Source: Mesoflavibacter profundi
GTDB lineage: Bacteria; Bacteroidota; Bacteroidia; Flavobacteriales; Flavobacteriaceae
Length of the DNA stretch: 64,000 nucleotides
Assembly: GCF_014764305.1 (NCBI RefSeq)
Contig: NZ_CP061703.1
Span: forward strand, 1,518,800 to 1,582,799
Direction: 5' to 3'
Of this stretch, positions 1 through 8,038 are shown piece by piece. The translations under genes and the position numbers were made by a program. The notes below the pieces were generated by a model. The model made no database searches, was not told the DNA's origin, and saw nothing but the letters and a program-made list of their open reading frames with translations. The first letter of the stretch is position 1, and each line of letters begins with the position of its first letter.

Positions 1-1708
1 TTTCGTCTTTAGCCATTTTAGTAACAATAGCATAGCTTTCTGGATGTACTGCAGAATCGTCTAACGGATTATCTCCATCTTTAATTCTTAAAAAACCAGC
101 GCCTTGCTCAAATGCTTTGTCGCCTAATCTTGGTACATTTTTAATGTCTTTTCTATTTAAAAATGCACCTTTTTCGCTTCTATAGTTGACTATGTTTTCT
201 GCTAATTTTGGACCAATACCAGACACGTAACTTAATAAACTTTTACTTGCAGTATTTATATTTACACCAACTGCATTTACACAATTTTCTACCACAACAT
301 CTAATTGCTTTTGCAATTTATTTTGGTCTACATCGTGTTGGTATTGTCCAACACCTATAGATTTGGCGTCAATCTTTACTAACTCGGCTAAAGGATCTTG
401 AAGACGTCGTCCAATTGAAACTGAACCACGAACGGTTACATCGTAATTAGGGAATTCTTCTCGCGCAATTTTTGATGCTGAATAGATACTTGCTCCAGCT
501 TCGCTAACCACAAAAACTTGTACATCGGTTTTAAATCTAATTTTTCTAACTAAAGCTTCGGTTTCTCTAGATGCTGTTCCGTTACCAATTGCTATAGCTT
601 CTATTTGATACGCTTCAGTTAACGTGCTTAGCTTTTTTAAAGCTCCAATTTGGTCGTTTTTTGGCGCATGCGGATAAATAGTTTCGTTATGTTTTAAATC
701 ACCTTTTTCGTCTAAACAAACTACTTTACATCCAGTTCTAAAACCAGGATCTATAGCCAAAACACGTTTTTCGCCTAAAGGAGATCCTAACATTAGTTGT
801 TTTAAGTTTTTGGCAAAGATGTTTATCGCTTCGTCATCTGCTTTTTCTTTGGCATTTTGTAACGCTTCGTTACTTAACGATGGGAATAATAATCGTTTGT
901 AAGCATCGGTTATTGCTATTTCTATTTGATCGGCGCAAGCGTTGTCCGATTTTATGATTTTTCGGTCTATACGTTCTAAAGCGCGATCATTATCAATTTC
1001 AATTTTTACACGAATAAAGCCTTCTTTTTCGGCTCTAAGAATAGCTAATAATCTGTGTGATGGTATGCGATTTAGGCTTTCTTCCCAATCAAAATAATCT
1101 TTAAATTTTTGAGCCTCTTCATCTTCTTTTTTTGTTTTTACCACTTTCGTGGAAATCATAGCATAACGCTCTAATTGTTGTCTTAAATTGGTTCTAATAT
1201 CTGTACGTTCGTTAATCCATTCGGCAATAATATGTCTTGCGCCTTCTAAAGCGTCTTCGGTAGATGTTACTTCACCTTTTATGTACTTAACGGCGATGTT
1301 TTTTATATCATTAGCATTTTGACTCATTATGATTTTTGCTAATGGTTCTAGTCCGTTTTTTCTAGCAGTTTCGGCTTTTGTTTTTCGGCTTTTCTTGTAA
1401 GGTAAATATAAATCTTCAAGTGTTGTACTGTCTTGGCAAGCTTCAATTTTTGTTTTTAATTCGTTGGTTAAAACGTCTTGTTCTTCTAATGCTTTTAAGA
1501 TGGTTGCTTTACGTTTTTCAAGTGTTTCAAATTCTTCTTTATATTTAACAATTGCACCAATTTCAACTTCATCTAAATTACCAGTTGCTTCTTTACGATA
1601 TCTAGAAATAAAAGGTACTGTACAATCTTGATTTAAAAGATTAACTGTGTTTTTTATAGAGGTTTCAGTTAGGTTAGTTTTGGATTGGATGTATTGTAAT
1701 AAAAGCAT
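1..1708 (-). CDS. tex: Tex family transcription accessory / RNA-binding protein (3' part outside window)
   Basis: Read directly from the minus strand: an open frame from ATG at 1706-1708 running off the window start, giving the first 569 residues. Tex proteins are cytoplasmic nucleic-acid-binding factors linked to transcription and ribosome function. Visible are the helical N-terminal domain (MLLLQYIQSK onward), the YqgF/RNase H-like domain with LAIDPGFRTG near residue 317, and the helix-hairpin-helix region with YVSGIGPKLAENIV near residue 490. Family members are usually a little over 700 residues, so about 140 residues including the C-terminal S1 RNA-binding domain should lie beyond the edge. 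Nothing odd is seen. The family assignment is secure; the exact role in this organism is not. Confidence 0.95.
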   Translation of the reverse strand, partial: MLLLQYIQSKTNLTETSIKNTVNLLNQDCTVPFISRYRKEATGNLDEVEIGAIVKYKEEFETLEKRKATILKALEEQDVLTNELKTKIEACQDSTTLEDLYLPYKKSRKTKAETARKNGLEPLAKIIMSQNANDIKNIAVKYIKGEVTSTEDALEGARHIIAEWINERTDIRTNLRQQLERYAMISTKVVKTKKEDEEAQKFKDYFDWEESLNRIPSHRLLAILRAEKEGFIRVKIEIDNDRALERIDRKIIKSDNACADQIEIAITDAYKRLLFPSLSNEALQNAKEKADDEAINIFAKNLKQLMLGSPLGEKRVLAIDPGFRTGCKVVCLDEKGDLKHNETIYPHAPKNDQIGALKKLSTLTEAYQIEAIAIGNGTASRETEALVRKIRFKTDVQVFVVSEAGASIYSASKIAREEFPNYDVTVRGSVSIGRRLQDPLAELVKIDAKSIGVGQYQHDVDQNKLQKQLDVVVENCVNAVGVNINTASKSLLSYVSGIGPKLAENIVNYRSEKGAFLNRKDIKNVPRLGDKAFEQGAGFLRIKDGDNPLDDSAVHPESYAIVTKMAKDE

Positions 1709-1805
1709 ATAACACGTTTTTCTTGAAAATTTGAATGGCAAATATAGAAGATATATGTACCAAAAATACGTCATATATCGTATAGTTTTTAGTCTTCTTT
1801 AAACC

Positions 1806-1813
1806 TAGTTTTG
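1806..1813 (+). promoter_or_regulatory. Bacteroidota -7 promoter element
   Basis: TAGTTTTG fits TAnnTTTG, the -7 consensus of Bacteroidota primary-sigma promoters. It lies 24 bases before the ATG at 1838 and would start the 1838-5183 gene group. No clear -33 TTG was identified. Confidence 0.45.
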
Positions 1814-1837
1814 TTTTAAATCATAATTACATTTAAA

Positions 1838-2275
1838 ATGAAACAATTACTATTAATCTTAACCTGCTTTATTTCTTTCCAAACAATTTCTCAAACCAAG
1901 CTATTAAAAGACGTGTCAGGTACTAAGCAAATGTCTGTAGAAGTAACGACACTTTTTAAGCAAAATAAAATAAATGAAGCTTTTCAAATCCTTACGCCAT
2001 ATTGGCCAATACCACAAAATGAGATTGAAACTTTAAAAGAAAAAATTATAAAGTATACCAATATAATTAGTAATCGTTTTGGAGCGCCTTTTAATTATTT
2101 AAAAGTGAAAGATGAAACAATTAGTGATATCGCAAAACGCGAAACGTATCTAATCCAGTATGAAAATACAGCAGTACGATTAATATTTACCTATTACAAA
2201 AGCAAAAATGGTTGGATTGTAAATGCCTTTAAATGGGACGATAATTTTACTGAAGAATTTATAACTACTAAATAA
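1838..2275 (+). CDS. Small secreted protein, function unknown
   Basis: 145 residues. Residues 1-19 form a signal peptide (MKQLLLILTCFISF, cleavage probably after TISQ), so the mature protein is exported. The rest is a single small alpha/beta-looking domain with an Ala/Gln-type helix (VEVTTLFKQNKINEAF) followed by strands ending in LIFTYYKSKNGWIVNAFKWD. This ending resembles small secreted NTF2-like or DUF3887-like domains, but I cannot assign a family from sequence alone. It sits 7 bases upstream of the MORN-repeat gene and is probably co-transcribed with it. No catalytic motif is visible. Confidence 0.8.
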   Translation: MKQLLLILTCFISFQTISQTKLLKDVSGTKQMSVEVTTLFKQNKINEAFQILTPYWPIPQNEIETLKEKIIKYTNIISNRFGAPFNYLKVKDETISDIAKRETYLIQYENTAVRLIFTYYKSKNGWIVNAFKWDDNFTEEFITTK

Positions 2276-2282
2276 TTTTAAG

Positions 2283-4532
2283 ATGAAATATATAATAGCA
2301 AGTTTAATTTTACTATTTGTAGTAAGTGCAAATTCACAAACCATAGATTGGCAAAATGCGCCACTTAATCCAGCTGCAGAATATTATACACTTAATCATT
2401 ATAATCTAAATGGCGCTTTAAAGCAATTTTATAAAATTGATTTTGTTGAAAAATTATTTTACTTAGATTTTAATAAAGATGGTTATTTAACTCAAAAGCT
2501 AACGTCTGCAGCAGGTAAATCCTTTAAAAATAAGACAGAATATATATATTCAAGTCCAGGAAAAATTGAAACTATAAAAGAATATTCAATAGACAGTAAA
2601 GGAGAAATTAAATATCCTAGAGAATACCATATAATATATAATCAAGATGGTTTAATTTCAAAAAAAATAAATTCAGAAAATGGTTATTATGAGTATAAGT
2701 ATGATACAAAACAAAGAATTATATCTATAATAGCTTTTGATAAAGAAGGCAAAAAACTAGATAATGTTTATACCTACTTTAAATATAATAGTGAAGGTCA
2801 ATTAATAGAAGAAAGAACTAAAGGAGGTTTTGGTAGTGAAAAGACATATAAACTTAATTATACCAAATTAGATAATGATATTTTAGAAGTTGAAATTAAC
2901 TTGTTTAAAGATGGAGAACCTATGGGTAAAGGTTTTTCGGCAAAAGGATCATTAACTAGAGGAGAAGTACATGTGTTTTATAGAAATCCTGATCATTTAA
3001 AATTTTCTCTTAACGGTTACCAAGCCTATAAAAAAAGTGCTATAACTATGCGTTATGACCAATTTGGAAATCTAAGAGAACGATATTCTAAAATTGTAGA
3101 GAAGAATATGGATCAAGTAGATATAACGTATTACAACGGTATAGTAAGTAAAATTCAAGAAAATACCGATAACAATACTAGTTGTGTATCTGGAGATTGC
3201 AATAATGGCTACGGACAATATAAACTAGAGAATGTAACTTTGACAGGTTTTTTTGAAAATGGTAAAGCTAACGGTTTTGTAGAACAAGTTTATAGCAATG
3301 GTGATAATTACGTGGGTAATTTTACAAATGGTGAAAGAGATGGTTATGGAATATACACATGGAAATCTACTAAAACGATGTATTATGGAGAGTGGAAAAA
3401 TAATAAAATTAACGGTTACGGTTATTTAACTGTAGATAAAAATATTACAGAAGCTGGTATATATCAAGATGGTAAATTAATAACCAATTTAGGTCAAGAT
3501 TATGTAAATAAAAAATTAGCTAATTCGTGCCAAGGCGATTGTGTAAATGGTTTTGGTGTTAAAATATATCCAAACAAAGATTCATTTGTAGGTTTTTTTA
3601 AAAATAGTAAACCATATAAAGTAGGAACAAGAAGTTGGAAAACTATTAATACTTTTTATGCAGGACAGTTTGATTTTAATGGAGAACCAACAGGAATCGG
3701 TCATGTTTCAAATACAGATTATATGTATTTTGGGAAATTTATTAATGCAGAAGTTGTAGGTAAAGCTGTAAAAATAAATAGAAGTTCAGGTGATGTAGAA
3801 CAAATTAATGCTCCACAACCAACAACGTCATCAAAAAACATAATAACCAGTAACACTAATTCAGGTTGCATTTCCGGAGACTGTAATAATGGTTATGGAG
3901 AATATAATTCAGACAATTATACTCTAAAAGGCATCTTTAAAAACGGAAAAGTAAACGGTTACGGCTTTCAAAATTTTATAAAAGAATCAGGATATTACGA
4001 AGGTAATTTTGTAAATGGACTTAGAGAAGGTTATGGTTTCTATAAATGGCAAAATACAGGAAGTGCTTACGTTGGTCAGTGGAAACAGGGTAAACAGCAT
4101 GGTTATGGTTATTACGCAAAGAATAATAAAGTTACAGAAGCTGGTTATTATCAAAACGGAAAACTAACTACAAATTTATTAACTCAAGATTTTATAAATA
4201 ATAAAAAAGTAAATAATTGCACAGGTAATTGCAAAGACGGTTTTGGTATGTATTTTTATTCTAATGGTGATATTTATTTTGGGTTTTTCTCAAATAGCAA
4301 GAGACATTATTTAGGAAGTTATATCTGGAAAAGTGGTAATGTTTACATAGGTGAGTATTATAACGATAAAGCCAACGGATTAGGAGAAGAAAGCTATAAA
4401 CCAGCAAACACAAGATATTTTGGATCATTTACAAATGGAAAAAGAGATGGTTTTGGTGTATACTTTACAACAACCAATGCAGTAGATAGTTATGGTGTTT
4501 GGACCAATGGAACTTTAACAACAAGGTATTAA
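2283..4532 (+). CDS. Secreted MORN-repeat protein with duplicated cysteine-pair modules
   Basis: 749 residues with a signal peptide (1-18, cleavage near SANSQ). Residues about 90-290 hold tandem Y/D-type strands. From 301 to the end there are many MORN-type units (GxYxGxWxxGxxxGxGxY pattern, e.g. YYGEWKNNKINGYG and YVGQWKQGKQHGYG). MORN repeats form extended beta structures used for binding or scaffolding. The C-terminal part is an internal duplication: cysteine pairs C301/C306 and C416/C420 in the first half correspond to C529/C534 and C646/C650 in the second, about 228 residues apart, each followed by NGYG, NGFG or DGFG. The pairs may form disulfides in the periplasm or outside the cell. 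No enzyme motif is seen. The neighbours (secreted and membrane proteins) suggest an envelope role, but the function is unknown. Confidence 0.9.
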   Translation: MKYIIASLILLFVVSANSQTIDWQNAPLNPAAEYYTLNHYNLNGALKQFYKIDFVEKLFYLDFNKDGYLTQKLTSAAGKSFKNKTEYIYSSPGKIETIKEYSIDSKGEIKYPREYHIIYNQDGLISKKINSENGYYEYKYDTKQRIISIIAFDKEGKKLDNVYTYFKYNSEGQLIEERTKGGFGSEKTYKLNYTKLDNDILEVEINLFKDGEPMGKGFSAKGSLTRGEVHVFYRNPDHLKFSLNGYQAYKKSAITMRYDQFGNLRERYSKIVEKNMDQVDITYYNGIVSKIQENTDNNTSCVSGDCNNGYGQYKLENVTLTGFFENGKANGFVEQVYSNGDNYVGNFTNGERDGYGIYTWKSTKTMYYGEWKNNKINGYGYLTVDKNITEAGIYQDGKLITNLGQDYVNKKLANSCQGDCVNGFGVKIYPNKDSFVGFFKNSKPYKVGTRSWKTINTFYAGQFDFNGEPTGIGHVSNTDYMYFGKFINAEVVGKAVKINRSSGDVEQINAPQPTTSSKNIITSNTNSGCISGDCNNGYGEYNSDNYTLKGIFKNGKVNGYGFQNFIKESGYYEGNFVNGLREGYGFYKWQNTGSAYVGQWKQGKQHGYGYYAKNNKVTEAGYYQNGKLTTNLLTQDFINNKKVNNCTGNCKDGFGMYFYSNGDIYFGFFSNSKRHYLGSYIWKSGNVYIGEYYNDKANGLGEESYKPANTRYFGSFTNGKRDGFGVYFTTTNAVDSYGVWTNGTLTTRY

Positions 4533-4559
4533 ACTGTTTATTTAAACATAACAAATCAT

Positions 4560-5183
4560 ATGAATAGCTTTTCTTCTCTTTTAGAAAAACCATTAAAATA
4601 TTATTCCCAATGGGATTTTTTAGTGTTTACATTGCTTACAGCGTTATCTATTTGGAGTGGACAAACTACGGTGTTTTATGTGATTTTATTTTTTTGGTGG
4701 AACGAGCTTATTAGAATAATTATCGATAGAATTTTATTTAAAAGAAATAAAAATGCTGTGCTTGCCAGCAATAAAACAACATCCATATTTGGTTCTATTA
4801 TACAAATGATAGGTTATTTTATTTTTATTGTTGTCTTTTTCGGGTTTATGGCAAATTGGAATAATGATGTACTAATTCTAACCAATATGAAAGTACTATT
4901 CTTTAGAAACTGGTTTTTTAATATCAATTTAATATTTGTAGCTATAGAACGTGTTTTACTACACATAAAACAAACACCAGTTACCGTTAGTTTTGGTGCT
5001 TTTACACCAAATATGCTAGTGCTGCATGTTTCAATTATTTTAGGCGTTGTTCTTATGCTTTTTATAGTGCGTAACTTTCCAGAAACGTTTACGCCAACAA
5101 ATTTGCTTGGATCTGTACTAATTATTTTTCCTTTTTTAGTGATAAGAGCATTTGCTTTATATCTTAGAATACGCTATAAATAA
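4560..5183 (+). CDS. Integral membrane protein, function unknown
   Basis: 207 residues with about five or six hydrophobic segments (roughly 18-45, 76-95, 110-128, 150-170, 180-200) and no N-terminal signal peptide, so it is an inner-membrane protein. The aromatic motif FFWWNELIRIIIDRILF near residues 44-60 resembles the DUF6498 group of bacterial membrane proteins, which I offer only as a tentative assignment. It follows the MORN gene by 27 bases on the same strand and is the last gene before a strong terminator, so it probably belongs to the same transcript. Confidence 0.8.
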   Translation: MNSFSSLLEKPLKYYSQWDFLVFTLLTALSIWSGQTTVFYVILFFWWNELIRIIIDRILFKRNKNAVLASNKTTSIFGSIIQMIGYFIFIVVFFGFMANWNNDVLILTNMKVLFFRNWFFNINLIFVAIERVLLHIKQTPVTVSFGAFTPNMLVLHVSIILGVVLMLFIVRNFPETFTPTNLLGSVLIIFPFLVIRAFALYLRIRYK

Positions 5184-5218
5184 AAAAGAGGTGTAGTTTT
5201 TAAACTACACCTCTTTTT
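5183..5218. terminator. Bidirectional intrinsic terminator
   Basis: Perfect 17-bp inverted repeat (arms 5183-5199 and 5202-5218, core AGAGGTGTAGTTT) flanked by A and T runs. It lies between the plus-strand gene ending at 5183 and the minus-strand gene ending at 5236 and can serve both. Confidence 0.92.
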
Positions 5219-5235
5219 CTATATTCAAATAATTA

Positions 5236-5937
5236 TTAATTAGACTCGTTTTGTGCGTCTTGTATCATTTTTTCATTTGGTAAAATAGCAATATTTACAC
5301 GTCTGTTTTTAGCACGTCCTTCGGCAGTATTGTTATCATACATAGGTTGCGTTTCTCCAAACCAATTTGTGGTTAATCTTGTACCGCTAATTCCGTTATT
5401 AGTTAAGTAGTTAGTAACAGCATACGCACGATTTTTAGAAAGTGTCATGTTGTAATCGTCAGATCCAGAACTGTCTGTATGACCAACAACTAATAAATTA
5501 GTGTCAGGATATTCTTTAAACACACCTATAAGCTTGTTTAATGTAGCTTGTGAAGCAGCGTTAATGTTATACTTTTCAGTATCAAAATATACACCACTAT
5601 TCTCATCAAATGTAACAACAATACCATCGTCTACACGTTCTACTTGTGCACCAGGTATTTCTTGTTCAATTTCTTGTGCTTGTTTATCCATTTTCTTCCC
5701 TATAAGCACACCAGCAGTACCACCAACTACACCGCCAATTACGGCTCCTAATTCTCCGTTTCCGCCTTTTCCTACGTTATTACCAATAATAGCACCTAAA
5801 ACAGCACCACTTGTTGCGCCAATAACAGCACCTTTTTGTTTATTATTAGCATTTTTTACTGCATTACAGTTGGTAAGTCCAATGCACATTAATAGTGTTA
5901 GACTAAATATTGAAATCTTGTTAATTGTCTTTTTCAT
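5236..5937 (-). CDS. OmpA-family lipoprotein with glycine-zipper region
   Basis: 233 residues. The lipobox LTNC places the lipidated cysteine at residue 24, so the protein is an envelope lipoprotein. Residues about 35-80 are rich in Gly and Ala (GAVIGATSGAVLGAIIG), a glycine-zipper region often found in outer-membrane-associated proteins. Residues about 115-225 are an OmpA C-terminal peptidoglycan-binding domain, with VVGHTDSSGSDDYN and the NRRVNI motif that contacts diaminopimelate. The role is therefore to tether the outer membrane to peptidoglycan. The lipocalin-like lipoprotein gene lies 12 bases upstream, so the two are probably one operon. Family assignment is firm. Confidence 0.95.
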   Translation of the reverse strand: MKKTINKISIFSLTLLMCIGLTNCNAVKNANNKQKGAVIGATSGAVLGAIIGNNVGKGGNGELGAVIGGVVGGTAGVLIGKKMDKQAQEIEQEIPGAQVERVDDGIVVTFDENSGVYFDTEKYNINAASQATLNKLIGVFKEYPDTNLLVVGHTDSSGSDDYNMTLSKNRAYAVTNYLTNNGISGTRLTTNWFGETQPMYDNNTAEGRAKNRRVNIAILPNEKMIQDAQNESN

Positions 5938-5949
5938 GGTTTTTTAGTT

Positions 5950-6420
5950 TTAAATTTTGGTAAAGTTCATTATAATTACAAATGGTTGTCCGTCTAGATT
6001 AACGGTTTGTTTCCATTGCATGTTGGTATCTGATAACTGAGAAAGGTTAACACGGTAACCTTGATTAGTTTCAGATTTATTTTTTTCGTTGGTTGGCTTT
6101 AATAAAAAGTCGTATAATCCCATTTCTGGACTTACTTCTTGTATGGTAAATACAAAGTTTCTTTCGCCAGACATACATCCTGCCGAGTTTATTGTATAGA
6201 TACCGGTATTATTATTTGGAATAAATTGCCAAGTACTACCTTCAAAACAAGATTTTGAAGCATCGTCAAAAAGTGTAACGTTAAACGTACCTGTTTGGTT
6301 GTAAGTGATCGAGTTTAAAACCCAATCGCCTTTAATGACTTTTTTAGAATCTCGAACAGTTTTTGGAGTACCGCAAGATATAATACTTAAAGTCACTAAT
6401 AATAAAATTAGTCTTTTCAT
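5950..6420 (-). CDS. Lipocalin-like lipoprotein
   Basis: 156 residues, with lipobox SIISC placing the lipidated cysteine at residue 16. The mature part starts with a conserved GDWVLNSITYN motif, followed by beta strands with CFEGSTWQFIPNNNTGIYTI. This is the pattern of the lipocalin-like (META/DUF4923-type) domains of Bacteroidota lipoproteins. Two mature-region cysteines (in KSCFEGS and AGCMSGE) may form a disulfide. It lies immediately upstream of the OmpA lipoprotein gene. The ligand, if any, is unknown. Confidence 0.85.
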   Translation of the reverse strand: MKRLILLLVTLSIISCGTPKTVRDSKKVIKGDWVLNSITYNQTGTFNVTLFDDASKSCFEGSTWQFIPNNNTGIYTINSAGCMSGERNFVFTIQEVSPEMGLYDFLLKPTNEKNKSETNQGYRVNLSQLSDTNMQWKQTVNLDGQPFVIIMNFTKI

Positions 6421-6518
6421 AAGTTTTGGTTTTTTAGTTTGTAACTATATTAAGTTACGAAAACCATCACCTTTTAGACGACTAATTAAGACAAGTTTAT
6501 CATATGATAAAATAACAA

Positions 6519-6543
6519 AAACATCTGCTTATGACAGATGTTT
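6519..6543 (-). terminator. Probable intrinsic terminator for the 6605-8035 gene
   Basis: Nine-base inverted repeat AAACATCTG / CAGATGTTT with a 7-base loop. On the minus strand it is followed by a T-rich tract. It lies about 60 bases after the stop of the secreted-protein gene. The stem is short, so the call is moderate. Confidence 0.5.
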
Positions 6544-6604
6544 GTTAAGGTTTTTGAGTTTTTAACTGAAATTATTTTTAACAGTTGTTAACTTAAAAAA
6601 TAGA

Positions 6605-8035
6605 TTATTGAATAAACTTATAAAGAGAATATAAACCAGTTTTTTTATCAAAAACACCAAAAATGTAATCGTTTTTGTGTTTAAATAAAGTCTCTAATGA
6701 AGAATCAAAAGATTTTAAATTGTTGTTTTTAAATTCAACAATATTATCGTAGTTATTACTTGGAATATTACCTTTTAGATGATTGAATTCTGAATCAAAA
6801 AGACATTCAATTCTTGTGGATTTTGTTTTAGAATAAGAGGTAAAAGAACTTATTAATGCACCAGATACTACACCGCCGATAGCTCCAAATGTTCCAGCTA
6901 AATAAGGGTTAGTTTGAATTTCGGTACTTGCTCCTAAAGTAAGTACTACGTGATTTTTTTGATGGTATGCAGTAACTCCTATTTTTGAATTTGTTATTTT
7001 TCTTAAAAATTTAGATGATTTTTCAAGTTCTCTATAATTATCAAATTCTCCGCCTTCTTGAATAATTGGTGTGTTTTTAAAATTAATAGCTTCATCTTTT
7101 ATTATTTTAAAAGTTTTCAATTTTTCTAAAGAATTTAAATTGTAAACACTTAAATCTAAATGGTCTTTTGAAGAATAAACTGTAATAATTTTGTCACTTA
7201 AAATAAAGGAATTAGAGTTGGAGTAATAATCATCTTTATTAAAACCTGAATTTTCAATTACTTCAAAGGAAGATTTTCCGTTATTAAAATTTAAATTTAT
7301 TAAATAGGTATATTTATCAAATACATTGTTAGTTATAGTAAGTGTACCTTCATTTTCATTATAGTAAAGTTTGGTAAACGCATTTGTTTTTTCTAATCCA
7401 TTAGGTACATTGTTGTCAATGATTTCAACAGATGAATAACCAGAATTTCCAAATAATAATAAATCTAGCTCATAACTAGCGTTGTTACTATCTGCGAAAT
7501 TTTTATCGCTTAAATCATAAGTAAAACCCTTTGTAACTTCGTTTTTAGTTGCTTTATAAGTGTACAGAATGTTGTTTTTTGTGCTTACCGTTAAAACAAA
7601 CATTCTATTTTTTTCAATAATAAAATCTATAATTTTTTGATTTTTTAAATCAATATCTAAGTCTTCATCAAAACTATAATTTCCTGAGTTAAAATTTACA
7701 GATACAGAGCTTAAATGGTTGTTGTTATTGTTAGAAAAAAATAGAGTATACCAATCGTTTTCATAAATAACACCAATAAGTTTTTTTCCTTTTTTTGGTA
7801 TTGAAATATTGTTTATAGAACCTATTAATTGACCTTCCTTATTGTGTAATTTGCCAAAAGCAACTTTACTATTTATAAAGAATAAAGCGATATTACCATT
7901 ATCGTCGTTTATTACAGGAATGACATCTTTAGGTTTTAAAACATCAATTTCGGTGTTGATATCTGTTTCAAACCAAAGATTTTGTGAAATTGAAACATTT
8001 ATACTGACCAAAAAAACAAAGAAAAAATATCTCAT
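6605..8035 (-). CDS. Secreted protein of unknown function with a glycine-zipper segment
   Basis: 476 residues with a signal peptide (MRYFFFVFLVSINVSISQ). Most of the chain is alternating beta-strand-like sequence with many Asn, Lys and Asp residues, looking like repeated beta-sheet blades (for example GKLHNKEGQLIGSINNIS). Near residues 385-400 a short Gly/Ala-rich segment (AGTFGAIGGVVSGALISSF) could insert into or associate with a membrane. I do not recognise a family and see no catalytic motif. It lies 3 bases downstream of metG on the same strand, so it may be read from the metG transcript, although the functions seem unrelated. Confidence 0.8.
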   Translation of the reverse strand: MRYFFFVFLVSINVSISQNLWFETDINTEIDVLKPKDVIPVINDDNGNIALFFINSKVAFGKLHNKEGQLIGSINNISIPKKGKKLIGVIYENDWYTLFFSNNNNNHLSSVSVNFNSGNYSFDEDLDIDLKNQKIIDFIIEKNRMFVLTVSTKNNILYTYKATKNEVTKGFTYDLSDKNFADSNNASYELDLLLFGNSGYSSVEIIDNNVPNGLEKTNAFTKLYYNENEGTLTITNNVFDKYTYLINLNFNNGKSSFEVIENSGFNKDDYYSNSNSFILSDKIITVYSSKDHLDLSVYNLNSLEKLKTFKIIKDEAINFKNTPIIQEGGEFDNYRELEKSSKFLRKITNSKIGVTAYHQKNHVVLTLGASTEIQTNPYLAGTFGAIGGVVSGALISSFTSYSKTKSTRIECLFDSEFNHLKGNIPSNNYDNIVEFKNNNLKSFDSSLETLFKHKNDYIFGVFDKKTGLYSLYKFIQ

Positions 8036-8038
8036 AAC

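Noticed and set aside
2283-4532. MORN protein as a toxin-antitoxin component
   Set aside because: YwqK-type labels suggest antitoxins, but there is a signal peptide and no adjacent toxin gene; a secreted structural protein fits better.
5501-5947. Plus-strand open frame of 148 codons over the OmpA lipoprotein gene
   Set aside because: It is antisense to a gene with a clear lipobox and OmpA motifs, and its own translation (Pro/Thr/Ser-rich) has no recognisable pattern.
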